A stretch of DNA of 64,000 nt from Balneolaceae bacterium (GCA_017795005.1 CP051242.1:1946976-2010975); one strand, 5' to 3'. Shown: positions 6,315 to 16,251, numbered from the stretch's first letter. Translations and numbers: made by a program. Notes: generated by a model from the sequence alone, not told the origin.

Positions 6315-8297
6315 TTAAAAATCTACCAGTTTTTTTAGTTGGATGTTCAACTGTTCACGGTTCATATACCCATCTTCCAAGCCTTTATTAAATGGAATGG
6401 GCATATCCAATGCAGCGCAACGGAGGACAGGTGCGTCCAGGTCTTCAAAGCAATGTTCGTTAATCCAGGCGCTGACTTCACTCATCGGTCCCATAATCAT
6501 GGAAGGTTCCTGAAGAAGTAACACTCTGTTTGTTTTCTGAACAGTGGCTTTAATTGCTTCGTAATCCAAAGGGGCGAGGCAGCGTAAATCCAACACTTCA
6601 ATAGAAATATCTTTTTGAGCGAACTCATCAGCGGCTTCGAGCGCCCATTGTACTCCCATTCCATAGGTGATTATTGTTGCATCTGTTCCTTGGCGTTGGA
6701 CTTTAGCTTTACCAAGAGGCTCATAGGCTGCCTGATTAGGAGTTGTAGCTCTAAGGCTTCTGTAAAGCTTCTTGTGCTCAAAGAATAACACGGGATTGGG
6801 ATCATAAAGAGATGAATACAACAGATTCTGAGCATCTTCCACGGTTCCGGGAACTACAATCTTTAATCCTGCATGAGGCATAAACCAGCCTTCCGGTGAC
6901 TGTGAATGAAATGGTCCGGCGCCAACGCCACCACCATGGGGCATACGAATAGTAATATTAAGCGGGGGAGACCAACGGTAATGGGATTTCGCAATATTCT
7001 GTATAATCTGGTTCATACCGCAACTCACGAAATCAGAAAACTGCATTTCAACCACAGGTTTGAATCCTTCCAGAGCTAAGCCAACCGCAGCTCCTAATAC
7101 GCCGGATTCAATAATTGGAGTATTCCGGATTCGGTCTTTTCCAAATTGTTCAATAAACCCTTCCGTAATTTTAAATACACCGCCATATTCAGCTACATCC
7201 TGACCCACTATCAAAAGAGAGTCATCTTCTTCAAAGGCTTGTTTTAATGAAGACTGAATTACATCCACAAAACGTTTTTCAGAACTTGAACCATTTGATG
7301 ATGGTGGGAAATCAGGGATATCGGAAGATAGAACAGCATTGAGCTCTTTTTCTTTATCAAAAATAGGTTCAGGTGCTTTAAGGGCTTTCTCCAGATCTTT
7401 CTTAAAGGAAGCATCTACTTCCTTACGAATAGCATCAAAGTCTTCCTGGGAGTGCATATGATGCGATTCCATGTATTGTTCAAAGCGTAAAATCGGGTCT
7501 TTTTCGGCCCAGTTTTCAAATAAAATATCCGGTACATAATGGGTTCCGGAAGCTTCCTCATGTCCACGCATTCTGAAAGTCTGTGCTTCAATAAGTACTG
7601 GTTTACCTTTTAAGGCAAGTGTTCGGGCTTCTGTGATGGCATTCATTACTTCCAGTACATTATTTCCATCAATATGCATACCGTGAATCCCATAACCTTT
7701 CGCTCGATCAACTAATCGTTCACAGGCATATTGTTCTGAAGTAGGAGTGGAGAGTCCGTATCCATTATTTTCTATAATAAATACTACCGGCAGTTTCCAT
7801 ACTGCGGCAAGATTTAGTGCTTCGTGGAAGTCTCCCTCACTGGTAGCACCATCCCCGCAAAAGGAAAAAGCTACAGCATCTTCCTGTTTTAATTTCTTTG
7901 CCAGAGCAAGTCCATCAGCTACAGGCATCATGGCCGCAAGATGGGAGATCATTCCTACAATCCGGTGTTCCATAATCCCAAAATGAAAAGATCGCTCACG
8001 ACCTTTACTGAATCCATCTGCTTTCCCAAACAATTGGCAGAACAATGAATAAAATGGCACTTCTCTGGTAGTAAATACTCCCAGATTCCGATGCATAGGA
8101 AGAATATAATCTTCTTTTTTGCTGGATAGAGTAACTCCAACGGCCACAGCTTCTTGACCTATTCCGGAAAACCATTTACTAATCTTGTTTTGGCGGAGAA
8201 GCTTGAGCATTCGTTCCTCGATTCTCCGGGGAAGCAGGAGTGCTTTATAGATTTCAAGCGCTTTGGTTTTAGAGAGTTTTTCTTTGGTTTTGATCAC
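6315..8297 (-). CDS. Fused alpha/beta E1 component of a 2-oxoacid dehydrogenase
   Basis: This 660-residue protein joins both E1 subunits of a thiamine-diphosphate 2-oxoacid dehydrogenase. Residues about 1-320 are E1 alpha, with the ThDP motif GDGATSEGDFHEALN near residue 147 and NNGYGLST about 25 residues on. Residues about 335-660 are E1 beta, with VGQDVAEYGGVFKITEGF, ESGVLGAAVGLAL and the C-terminal transketolase domain. It decarboxylates a 2-oxoacid and passes the acyl group to an E2 lipoyl domain. The sequence looks closest to branched-chain or acetoin-type E1, but the substrate is not certain. The start is a GTG. No E2 or E3 gene is in the window. Confidence 0.9.
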   Translation of the reverse strand: MIKTKEKLSKTKALEIYKALLLPRRIEERMLKLLRQNKISKWFSGIGQEAVAVGVTLSSKKEDYILPMHRNLGVFTTREVPFYSLFCQLFGKADGFSKGRERSFHFGIMEHRIVGMISHLAAMMPVADGLALAKKLKQEDAVAFSFCGDGATSEGDFHEALNLAAVWKLPVVFIIENNGYGLSTPTSEQYACERLVDRAKGYGIHGMHIDGNNVLEVMNAITEARTLALKGKPVLIEAQTFRMRGHEEASGTHYVPDILFENWAEKDPILRFEQYMESHHMHSQEDFDAIRKEVDASFKKDLEKALKAPEPIFDKEKELNAVLSSDIPDFPPSSNGSSSEKRFVDVIQSSLKQAFEEDDSLLIVGQDVAEYGGVFKITEGFIEQFGKDRIRNTPIIESGVLGAAVGLALEGFKPVVEMQFSDFVSCGMNQIIQNIAKSHYRWSPPLNITIRMPHGGGVGAGPFHSQSPEGWFMPHAGLKIVVPGTVEDAQNLLYSSLYDPNPVLFFEHKKLYRSLRATTPNQAAYEPLGKAKVQRQGTDATIITYGMGVQWALEAADEFAQKDISIEVLDLRCLAPLDYEAIKATVQKTNRVLLLQEPSMIMGPMSEVSAWINEHCFEDLDAPVLRCAALDMPIPFNKGLEDGYMNREQLNIQLKKLVDF

Positions 8298-8318
8298 TTT
8301 CTAGTGTTGTCTTAAAAG

Positions 8319-8392
8319 TCATTCTGAGCGAGAGCGAAGAATCTGCAAGACTTAGAATTGTGCAGATCCTTCGGAAGTATCCTCAGGATGAC
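8319..8392 (+). repeat. 74-bp hairpin repeat, copy 1
   Basis: This intergenic element between the E1 gene and the DHS-like gene begins TCATTCTGAGCG and ends CTCAGGATGAC. It contains ATCTGCA ... TGCAGAT and CGAAGA/TCCTTCG arms, so it can fold into one long imperfect hairpin. The complement at 18948-19021 matches it at 73 of 74 positions. Confidence 0.9.
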
Positions 8393-8419
8393 TTAAATGA
8401 AATTATGGTTAACTAACAC

Positions 8420-9391
8420 TTACCATCCTAATAGGTACGCAAAAATGAGCGGAGCAACAATAGTGGCATCCGACTCAATTATAAACTTTGGGGTATCTAT
8501 TCCAAGTTTTCCCCAGGTGATTTTCTCATTTGGTACCGCACCTGAGTACGAACCATAACTGGTGGTGGAATCACTTATCTGACAAAAGTAACTCCACAGT
8601 GGGGCATCGATACCTAAATCCTGATCCAGCATTGGAACAACACAAATAGGGAAGTCACCGGCTATGCCACCTCCGATCTGGAAAAAACCGATTCCGTTTT
8701 CTGAATTTTTCTGATACCAGTCGGCTAAAAACATCATGTATTCAATACCTGATTTCATTGCATTTGGAGTTGTTCTTCCTTCAATACAATGAGATGCAAA
8801 GAAATTTCCACAGGTGGAGTCTTCCCATCCTGGGACTATGATAGGGAGATTTTTTTCAGCCGCAGCCAATAGCCACGAATGTTTTGGATCAATTTGATAA
8901 GCGCTTTCTAAATCTCCCGATAGTAGAATATCATAGAAATATTCATGTGGGAGGAATCTTTCTCCATTTTCAGAGGCATCAACCCATCTTTTAACTAAAT
9001 GTTCTTCAATGGCCCGCATTGCTTCTTCTTCAGGAATGCAGGTATCGGTCACACGGTTAAAATGATCATCCAGTAATTCCTGCTCATCCTGTGGACTTAA
9101 ATCCCGGTAGTTAGGGATTCTTTTATAGTGGTTATGCGCTACCAGATTAAATACATCTTCTTCGAGATTTGCACCGGTACAAGTGATTATATGTACCTTG
9201 TCCTGCCGAATCATTTCTGCTAAGGAAATTCCTAATTCCGCAGTGCTCATCGCACCTGCAAGTGTAATCATCATCTTGGCACCAGAGTTTAACTGATCCT
9301 CGTAAACCTTTGCAGCGTCAACTAATGAAGCTGCATTAAAGTGCCGATAATGATGTTGGATAAATTGTGAAACAGGTCCTTTATTAGTCAT
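8420..9391 (-). CDS. Deoxyhypusine synthase-like protein
   Basis: The 323-residue protein belongs to the deoxyhypusine synthase (DHS) superfamily. It shows TLAGAMSTAELGISLAEMI, the NAD-binding TCTGANLEEDVFN region and a C-terminal TWGKLG with K295 at the position of the catalytic lysine of eukaryotic DHS. Bacteria have no eIF5A substrate; characterised bacterial homologues transfer the aminobutyl group of spermidine to small amines instead, for example in homospermidine formation. Its ATG overlaps the arginine decarboxylase gene by 8 bp, so it probably acts on a polyamine downstream of agmatine. The exact product cannot be read from sequence. Confidence 0.85.
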   Translation of the reverse strand: MTNKGPVSQFIQHHYRHFNAASLVDAAKVYEDQLNSGAKMMITLAGAMSTAELGISLAEMIRQDKVHIITCTGANLEEDVFNLVAHNHYKRIPNYRDLSPQDEQELLDDHFNRVTDTCIPEEEAMRAIEEHLVKRWVDASENGERFLPHEYFYDILLSGDLESAYQIDPKHSWLLAAAEKNLPIIVPGWEDSTCGNFFASHCIEGRTTPNAMKSGIEYMMFLADWYQKNSENGIGFFQIGGGIAGDFPICVVPMLDQDLGIDAPLWSYFCQISDSTTSYGSYSGAVPNEKITWGKLGIDTPKFIIESDATIVAPLIFAYLLGW

Positions 9392-10790
9392 CGAATCCGA
9401 GTATAGTTAGCATATTTTCTACGTTTTGTTCTTCTCTGTACACATGATCAATCATATTTCCATCATCATCAAGATCAACCACTACCTGTTTAGGAGAAGG
9501 AATAAGGCAATGTTTAATTCCGCCATATCCGCTAATAGCATCCTGATAAGCGCCAGTATGAAAGAAACCGATATACAACGGTTCGGAATCGGAATCTGTG
9601 TATCCAGGGAGTAAAATCTGTTGATTGAGTTGTTCAGAATTGTAATAATCGGAGTGGTCGCAGCTTATGCCTCCGATGTTGACTCTTTTATACATTTTAT
9701 CCCACTTATTAAGTGGAAGGAGGATGAATTTCTCATTTATAGACCAGGCATCCGGAATGGTATTCATTAAACTGTTATCAATGATATACCACAGTTCAGC
9801 ATCATTCTGCTGTTTTTGTTCAAGTACTTCAAAAATTACTGCCCCGCTTTCACCTACCGTATATTTTCCAAATTCAGTGTATAAATCAGGCTCGTTAAGC
9901 CCAGCCTCATCACAGGTTTCTTTTACGTTTCGAACGATTTCATTTACAATGTATTGGTAATCATATTCGAAATTCAGCGTGTTTTGAATAGGGAAGCCTC
10001 CGCCTATGTTCAGGGAGTTTAGAGAAGGAACCAGTTTCTTTACCTGTGTAAACAATGATAATGCCTTTTGAAACTCACCCCAATAATAAAGTGTGTCAGC
10101 AATCCCGGAATCCACAAAAAAATGAACCATTACGAGTTCAAATTTAGGATTTCCAATGATTCTTTTTTTAACCAAATCCAGTATTTCCCGTTTATTGATC
10201 CCCAAACGGGAAGTGTAATAGGCAGCTCCGGGGTCTTCTTCAATAGATATTCTGAGACCGATTTTAATTGGTTCATCGACATCTAATGCTTCGAGTTTTG
10301 CAAGTTCTTTTGGGCTATCAAGTACGGTAATGGAGTTTTTGAATCCTGCTTTTAAGAGTTTTCCGATTTTGTAAATGTAATTATCGGTTTTATAGCCATT
10401 ATGTACGATTATCTTGTCTTTTTCTATTCGTCCATTCTCATATAATCGATCTATCAAATCAATATCAAAAGAAGAGGAGGTTTCAAGAGAAACATTTTCT
10501 TTTAATGCAGTGCGAATAACATGGCTAAAGTGACAGCATTTCGTGCAATAACAGAATTCGTAGTTACCTTTATATCCGAACTCTTTTATGGCATTAGAAA
10601 AATAGCCACGTGCTTCACGGATTTGCTCTCTTATCTTGGGTAAATAAGTAAGTCGGAATGGGGTTCCGTGCTTTTCTATTAATTGCTTTAAATCTACTCC
10701 GTTAAATGATAAATACCCGTTCGTTAGTTCAAATCCATTTTGAGGAAAGTAGTAGGTTTGTTCAATAAGTTCTTTGTAGGTATTTCTCAT
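9384..10790 (-). CDS. speA: Biosynthetic arginine decarboxylase, PLP-dependent, alanine-racemase fold
   Basis: This 468-residue protein has the fold of type III amino-acid decarboxylases: a PLP-lysine motif CYCTKCCHFSHV with K84, a barrel with HNGYKTDNYIYKIG, LRISIEEDPGAAYYTSRLGI, the phosphate-binding glycine region SLNIGGGFP, and a C-terminal sheet domain. It should convert arginine to agmatine, the first step of bacterial polyamine synthesis. It is shorter than E. coli SpeA (about 630-660 residues), as is usual for the Bacteroidota form. An ornithine or diaminopimelate substrate is less likely, given the partner DHS-like gene, but not excluded. The operon has two genes with an 8-bp overlap. 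Confidence 0.8.
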   Translation of the reverse strand: MRNTYKELIEQTYYFPQNGFELTNGYLSFNGVDLKQLIEKHGTPFRLTYLPKIREQIREARGYFSNAIKEFGYKGNYEFCYCTKCCHFSHVIRTALKENVSLETSSSFDIDLIDRLYENGRIEKDKIIVHNGYKTDNYIYKIGKLLKAGFKNSITVLDSPKELAKLEALDVDEPIKIGLRISIEEDPGAAYYTSRLGINKREILDLVKKRIIGNPKFELVMVHFFVDSGIADTLYYWGEFQKALSLFTQVKKLVPSLNSLNIGGGFPIQNTLNFEYDYQYIVNEIVRNVKETCDEAGLNEPDLYTEFGKYTVGESGAVIFEVLEQKQQNDAELWYIIDNSLMNTIPDAWSINEKFILLPLNKWDKMYKRVNIGGISCDHSDYYNSEQLNQQILLPGYTDSDSEPLYIGFFHTGAYQDAISGYGGIKHCLIPSPKQVVVDLDDDGNMIDHVYREEQNVENMLTILGFDD

Positions 10791-10879
10791 TCAAAAGATT
10801 AATTAACAAGGAAAAATAAAGTTCGAATTTATTCAGTTTAATCATCAATAAAAACGATTGCTTTGTTTATTATTATAAG

Positions 10880-12553
10880 ATGCTGTTCAGACTAGTTTTT
10901 AAGAAACATATACGAATATTATTCCTAACATTAGGAAGTATATTATGGTCATTACCAATTGCTGCACAGGGTATTAAGGTTTTTGATGAAAGAAATGAAG
11001 TAATAGAGCTCCCTTTTGAATTGAGCATGCAATTATCAAACTCTATAGATAAGTACGAGGTTATTTTAAAGAGTTGGTCTGCTTCAAATGGTTTTTTTAA
11101 TGCTTCTGTCAGCCGAATCAATGAGAGAGATTTTCAAATTGAAAAAGGATGTAGATTTTCAATCAATGAAGTTTATTCAAAAGGAGTAGAAGAATTAACC
11201 TTCCAAAGCTTAACTGGTGAGTCATATTCGGATAAACTTGTTGAGGATTATATCAAAGTAGTATTGATTGATTTTGAAAGACAAGGGTATCTGTTTTCAA
11301 AAATTGAAGTTGAATCCATAGAACCGGTTTTAAAGCATTGTAAAGTAGACCTCTATTTAAATACTGATAAAGGAGATATACTTTATTCAAATTCGATTCT
11401 TTTTCCTGGGGCAAGGGTTAATAACTCAGATTATCTGAGGAATATATCCGGATTTCAGGATTCGGTATTAATTAATTCTGTTTATCTGAATGAACTACAA
11501 AGTAATTTGTTCCAAAGTGAATTATTTACTGAAGTGGCTTATCCTGAAATCTATTTTGAAGATGGTAATGCAGTCATTGTAATTGCAGTTGAAGAGCGAA
11601 GCTTGAATCAATTTGACGGACTTTTAGGATATGTTCCAGACCAGAATGGAAATGGACAAATTGTTGGTGATTTTGAACTTTCTTTATGGAATGTATTAAA
11701 TCAGGGAAATGGATTTGATTTACAATATCAACGATTACGTCCAGAAACCACCAGGCTTAATGTTGGAATATCTCAGAACTGGTTTGGTTCAATACCTCTT
11801 GGGTTGGGATTTAATTTTAATCTGTATCAGAATGACACTACTTACCAAACCAGAAACATTAAATTGAATGCCGATTACCAAATTTCAAGTGGCTTAAAAT
11901 TAACAGGAGGAATAGGTCAAATTACCTCTGTATCCTCGAATTCAGTTCCTTTAATCAGGGAGCCAGATGGAAAGAAAAGATACGGTGAGCTTGGTTTTAT
12001 TTATTCTACTCTGGATAATTTTGATGTGCCTACAAAAGGAATTTCTTTATCTGTAGGCTTTGGAATCACCGGAAAGAATATTGAAACTGATTCATCTCTT
12101 ACTTTTAATCAACGTTATGTAGATTCGGAGGCATCGTATTTTATTCCTGTTGGTTCAAAAAGTGTTATAACTATCGGATTCCAGGCATTTCTCCTCGACA
12201 CAGAAAAAGTGACTGAAAATGATTTAATCAGGTTTGGCGGAGCTAATTCTTTTCGGGGTTACGAAGAAGAGCAGTTTAGTGCTTCAATGTTAGTTTGGGG
12301 AGATGTAGAATACAGGTTTTTGGTAAACCGTTCTTCGTATTTATTTGCGTTCACTTCAGCAGGGAGGTACCATCGTAAAAAACTGGTTACAGAAGCTGAT
12401 AACACATTTCAAGTATCTGACAATTTGTACTCAACCGGTTTTGGGATTAGTTATAAGATTCGAATTGGAAGATTGAAATTTACGTACGCCATTTCACCGG
12501 AGGAAAGTCTTGGAAATGGAAAAATACATGTAGGGATTATCACTAAACTTTGA
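10880..12553 (+). CDS. Omp85/BamA-family outer-membrane protein
   Basis: The 557-residue protein has an N-terminal signal segment (HIRILFLTLGSILWSLPIAAQG), a region of about 210 residues that fits two or three POTRA-like domains, and a C-terminal beta-barrel of about 320 residues. The motif GGANSFRGYEEEQF near residues 452-465 contains the RGY element of the Omp85 superfamily L6 loop. Members insert or move proteins across the outer membrane. At 557 residues it is much shorter than BamA (about 800), so it is a TamA/Omp85-like relative. No two-partner secretion substrate lies next to it. It is divergent from speA. Confidence 0.82.
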   Translation: MLFRLVFKKHIRILFLTLGSILWSLPIAAQGIKVFDERNEVIELPFELSMQLSNSIDKYEVILKSWSASNGFFNASVSRINERDFQIEKGCRFSINEVYSKGVEELTFQSLTGESYSDKLVEDYIKVVLIDFERQGYLFSKIEVESIEPVLKHCKVDLYLNTDKGDILYSNSILFPGARVNNSDYLRNISGFQDSVLINSVYLNELQSNLFQSELFTEVAYPEIYFEDGNAVIVIAVEERSLNQFDGLLGYVPDQNGNGQIVGDFELSLWNVLNQGNGFDLQYQRLRPETTRLNVGISQNWFGSIPLGLGFNFNLYQNDTTYQTRNIKLNADYQISSGLKLTGGIGQITSVSSNSVPLIREPDGKKRYGELGFIYSTLDNFDVPTKGISLSVGFGITGKNIETDSSLTFNQRYVDSEASYFIPVGSKSVITIGFQAFLLDTEKVTENDLIRFGGANSFRGYEEEQFSASMLVWGDVEYRFLVNRSSYLFAFTSAGRYHRKKLVTEADNTFQVSDNLYSTGFGISYKIRIGRLKFTYAISPEESLGNGKIHVGIITKL

Positions 12554-12640
12554 AATTTTAATCCGCTGCATTACAAAGATTTACCGAATGTTAGAAGCTC
12601 TTAATTATTTACTCATCAGAGTAACAATTAAACTACCTAT

Positions 12641-12657
12641 TACTCATTCAATGAGTA
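12641..12657. other. Small palindrome upstream of the sensor kinase
   Basis: TACTCATT (12641-12648) and AATGAGTA (12650-12657) form a perfect 8-bp inverted repeat around one base, followed by TTT. It lies 34 bp before the kinase start. It may be an operator or a weak terminator of the Omp85 gene. Confidence 0.35.
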
Positions 12658-12691
12658 TTTAACGTTGGGTTTATAAATTAAACTGAAGATC

Positions 12692-15043
12692 ATGCTAAGC
12701 TTTCTAATGCTTACAAGTCTTCTTTGGTTTGAGAGTATTTTTGCAGTTTCACATTCCTCGGGAGATATAGTTACTAAGTTTGTTACTACCGATTCACAGG
12801 TTTATTCTATTTCGGATTCACTACACGTAGATGATTTACTTGATGAGGTTCGAATTTACCGGTTTTCTGAACCGGATAGGGCAAAACAACTTGCTGATTC
12901 TGCGTTAGTTCTTGCAAGGTTGTTGGATTATAAAACACGAGAAGCCGAAATTTTAAATCAATTAGGTATTATTGCCAGTGTGCAGGGAGACTCGCCTACT
13001 GCTTTAGAGTACTTTTTATCGGTGTTAAGGGTTCGGGAAGATATCGGAGATACCCCCGGTATTGCACGAATACAGAATAACCTTGGGATACTCTATAAGA
13101 ATCTGGGAGATTTTGATAAGTCTTTGGAATTCCATTCCAAGTCGTTGGATTCGAAGCGAGTGCTGAATGATTCTCTGGGAATTGCCCGAAGTCTGAACAA
13201 TATCGGGGAGATTTATCAGCAAAAAGAAGAAACAGATACCTCAAAAAAATACTTTGAAGAAGCACTTGAAATAATGCTTATTCTGGATTTTAAGGAAGGC
13301 TTGGCTGCAGTATACAATAATTTGGGAGAGGCTTACAAACTTCAGGGAAATATAAATGCTGCTATCAATTTTCACAGTCAGTCTCTGGAAATTGAAAAAG
13401 AGTTGGGCAATACTCCAGGAATTGGTTTGAGTTATTTAAATATTGCTTCGCTGTTTCTCCTGGTAAACCAGCCTCAAATAGCGATTAATAATTATAAGGA
13501 AGCCATTCCATATTTTCAGCAGGTACATGATCTGGCGGGATTGGAAAAAGCATATAAAGATCTTGCAACTACCTATTCTGAAATTGAAAATTTTGAAGAA
13601 TCACTTTATTACTTCCAACTCCATTCCAGTCTTAAAGACAGTCTCGTTTCTGTAGAAACAAACAGGCAGATTGCTGAACTTCAGACTCAGTATGAATCGG
13701 AAAAACAAAAGCAGGAAATTGAATTGCTAAATGAACGATCTGCAGTGCAGGAAATGCAACTAACACAGAAAACAAAAACAAGGAATTTACTTCTTGTTAT
13801 TACCATTTTGCTTTTAATTATAGCTTTTATATTGTTTAGGAGTAATGGGCAGCGAAAAAAAGCGAATTTGCTATTAATACAGAAAAATGAGGAAATAGAA
13901 CAGGCAGCTCAACTAAAAGCACAATTTCTTTCAGTAATGAGTCATGAGATTCGCACTCCTATGAATGCAGTTGTTGGCATGTCGAACTTACTGATGAGCG
14001 AGAATCCAAGAGAAGATCAACATGAATATCTGGAAACTTTGAATTTTTCTGCAAACAATCTTCTGGAAATTGTGAATGATGTATTAGACTATAACAAGGC
14101 TGAATCTGGTAAAATTGAACTAGAATCAATTGATTTTAAACCTCTATTTTTGTTATCAAATGTTTATCAATCATTTTATCATCAGGCTATTGATAAAGGA
14201 ATTCACTTTACGGTAAATCCTGACCAGAAAATTCCGGAGCATTTGAAAGGTGATCCAACCCGACTTACTCAAATTTTAAATAATCTGATTTCTAACGCAC
14301 TTAAGTTTACAGAAGAGGGCTCAGTAACTATTGATGTATCACTGGTTGATCAAACGGAAGAAGAAGTTACTTTAAATTTTAGAGTAACAGATACTGGAAT
14401 AGGAATCGAAGAAGACAAAAAAGAGGCGATTTTTGAGAGTTTTATCCAGGCAAATTCCGAAACGCATAGAAAATATGGAGGATCAGGACTTGGGCTTGCT
14501 ATTACTAAGAAATTAGTCGAGTTGCATGAAAGCGAAATAAAAATTGTGAGTACAGTTGGAAAAGGAACTTCATTTTCATTCGAAATTACCTTTTTCAAAG
14601 GTGCTGAAAGCGGATTTCAAGTAGGACAAAAAAGAGATTTAAAATCGTTAGAAAGTCTTGAAGGGACAAAAGTTCTGCTGGTAGAAGATAACCCGATTAA
14701 TATACAGGTAATTCGTCAATTTCTTAAAAAATGGGATATAAACCCGGAAATATGTGTCAATGGTCAGTACGCAGTTAATGCAGTTAAAGAATCAAACTTT
14801 GATGTAGTTTTGATGGATTTGCATATGCCAGTTATGGATGGTTATGAAGCCACTAAACGAATCAGATCAATGAAAGATGATAAAACCAAAGGTGTGCCAA
14901 TTGTAGCTCTCACAGCATCAAATGTATTTGAAGAACATACTCAAGCTTACGATGCCGGCGTTAATGAAATTGTTCCCAAACCTTTTGAGCCAGCCGTGTT
15001 GCACGAAACTATTCTAAGACACTCAAGGCAAGGTTCTGTATAA
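12692..15043 (+). CDS. TPR-containing hybrid sensor histidine kinase
   Basis: This 783-residue protein has an N-terminal hydrophobic segment, then about six tetratricopeptide repeats (residues about 50-310, for example ARIQNNLGILYKNLGDFDKS), a coiled coil, and a transmembrane helix near 365-383. The HisKA domain has MSHEIRTPMN with the phospho-acceptor H418. A HATPase domain with GIGIEEDKKEAIFESF and GGSGLGLAITKKLVELH follows, and a C-terminal receiver domain holds D709 in VVLMDLHMPVMDG. The TPR region lies outside the cytoplasm and probably senses a ligand or protein. The phosphate would pass to the attached receiver domain. No separate response regulator lies beside it. Confidence 0.93.
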   Translation: MLSFLMLTSLLWFESIFAVSHSSGDIVTKFVTTDSQVYSISDSLHVDDLLDEVRIYRFSEPDRAKQLADSALVLARLLDYKTREAEILNQLGIIASVQGDSPTALEYFLSVLRVREDIGDTPGIARIQNNLGILYKNLGDFDKSLEFHSKSLDSKRVLNDSLGIARSLNNIGEIYQQKEETDTSKKYFEEALEIMLILDFKEGLAAVYNNLGEAYKLQGNINAAINFHSQSLEIEKELGNTPGIGLSYLNIASLFLLVNQPQIAINNYKEAIPYFQQVHDLAGLEKAYKDLATTYSEIENFEESLYYFQLHSSLKDSLVSVETNRQIAELQTQYESEKQKQEIELLNERSAVQEMQLTQKTKTRNLLLVITILLLIIAFILFRSNGQRKKANLLLIQKNEEIEQAAQLKAQFLSVMSHEIRTPMNAVVGMSNLLMSENPREDQHEYLETLNFSANNLLEIVNDVLDYNKAESGKIELESIDFKPLFLLSNVYQSFYHQAIDKGIHFTVNPDQKIPEHLKGDPTRLTQILNNLISNALKFTEEGSVTIDVSLVDQTEEEVTLNFRVTDTGIGIEEDKKEAIFESFIQANSETHRKYGGSGLGLAITKKLVELHESEIKIVSTVGKGTSFSFEITFFKGAESGFQVGQKRDLKSLESLEGTKVLLVEDNPINIQVIRQFLKKWDINPEICVNGQYAVNAVKESNFDVVLMDLHMPVMDGYEATKRIRSMKDDKTKGVPIVALTASNVFEEHTQAYDAGVNEIVPKPFEPAVLHETILRHSRQGSV

Positions 15044-15092
15044 TTTTTGAATTTCGACATTAAGAGAAATCGTTTTATCTTAAAGCGTCAAT

Positions 15093-15226
15093 GCTTATTA
15101 AGAAAGACTTAGGGAATGGGCCCGTAGAAGTCTTGGCAACCGACTCGCCGGAGGAAAGGTGCCAAATCCCACTCGGAAAATCCGGGAAAAATAAGTGAGC
15201 TTTTTCGTCACTCTTTGTTAATAAGC
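15093..15226 (+). ncRNA. SAM-I (S-box) riboswitch with expression platform
   Basis: The aptamer shows the SAM-I core: CTTATT (15094-15099) pairing with AATAAG (15190-15195) as P1, then AGGGA, GGGCCC, GGCAACC at 15135-15141 and GGTGCCAAATCC at 15158-15169. After it, TTAATAAGC (15218-15226) is a perfect 9-base complement of GCTTATTAA (15093-15101), so the 5' P1 strand has two possible partners. There is no clear U-tailed terminator before the GTG start at 15247, which points to translational control, or to an unusual switch. It controls split methionine synthase, fitting methionine repression by SAM. Confidence 0.92.
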
Positions 15227-15246
15227 CAATCATATTTAGTATTAGA

Positions 15247-16251
15247 GTGACTATAAAAAATCATTTACAAAACAGAATTCTAGTGTTGGACGGAGCCATG
15301 GGCACGATGATCCAGCGTTTTGATCTAACAGAAGAAGATTTTAGAGGTGGTCGTTTTCAGGATACCAAGATCGATCTTAAAGGGAATAATGATCTGTTAT
15401 GCCTTACACGTCCTGATGTAATTCAGAATATTCATGAGCAATACCTGGAAGCAGGTGCTGATATTGTAGAAACCAATACCTTTTCAGGAACGAGCATTGC
15501 TCAAGCTGATTATGAGCTCGAAGATATTGTGTATGAATTGAATTTCGAAGCTGCCCGTATTGCAAAACAAGCATGTGTTAAATTCACACAACAGAATCCG
15601 GATAAACCACGATTTGTTGCTGGTGCCATGGGCCCAACAAATAAAACGGCTTCTCTTTCACCGGATGTTAGTCGACCAGAATACCGAGCTATTACTTTCG
15701 ATCAATTAGCAGAAGCGTATAAAAAGCAGGCTAAAGGTTTGATTGACGGCGGATCGGATGTACTTCTTATAGAAACCATTTTTGATACCCTGAATGCAAA
15801 AGCTGCGATTTTTGGTGTGCTGGAATTGTTTGAGGAAACCGAAAAAGAGTTACCTATTATGATTTCAGGTACGATTACTGATGCAAGCGGGCGGACGCTT
15901 TCAGGACAGACATTGGAGGCCTTTTTAATTTCATTATCACATGCCCCACTACTCTCTATTGGTCTTAATTGCTCGTTTGGTGCAAAAGATTTAAAACCTT
16001 ACCTGCAACGAATGTCAAAAGAATCGCAAATATTTATTAGTGCATATCCTAATGCGGGATTGCCAAATGAGTTTGGTGAATACGATCAAGGCGCAGAAGA
16101 AATGGGAGAAGAGGTACGGGCTTACCTGGATGAACATCTTATTAACATAATTGGAGGGTGCTGTGGTACAGGGCCTGACCATATTCGCATCATGTCCGAA
16201 ATTGTTAAGGGGTATAAACCTCGTTTAATAAGTATGGAATCTTTAGCCTGA
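15247..16251 (+). CDS. metH: Methionine synthase, homocysteine-binding domain as a separate protein
   Basis: The 334-residue product is the N-terminal homocysteine S-methyltransferase domain of cobalamin-dependent methionine synthase. It begins at GTG with [16 protein letters not shown] and carries the zinc ligands C242 (LNCSFG) and C305-C306 (GGCCGT), which bind homocysteine. Its stop and the start of the next gene overlap as TGATG, so the two halves are translated together. In most bacteria both lie in one chain of about 1200 residues; a split is common in Bacteroidota relatives. The gene lies 20 bp after the riboswitch element. Confidence 0.93.
   Translation: MTIKNHLQNRILVLDGAMGTMIQRFDLTEEDFRGGRFQDTKIDLKGNNDLLCLTRPDVIQNIHEQYLEAGADIVETNTFSGTSIAQADYELEDIVYELNFEAARIAKQACVKFTQQNPDKPRFVAGAMGPTNKTASLSPDVSRPEYRAITFDQLAEAYKKQAKGLIDGGSDVLLIETIFDTLNAKAAIFGVLELFEETEKELPIMISGTITDASGRTLSGQTLEAFLISLSHAPLLSIGLNCSFGAKDLKPYLQRMSKESQIFISAYPNAGLPNEFGEYDQGAEEMGEEVRAYLDEHLINIIGGCCGTGPDHIRIMSEIVKGYKPRLISMESLA

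Noticed and set aside
8420-9391. True deoxyhypusine synthase modifying eIF5A
   Set aside because: Bacteria have no eIF5A substrate, and the gene is coupled to arginine decarboxylase, which points to polyamine use.
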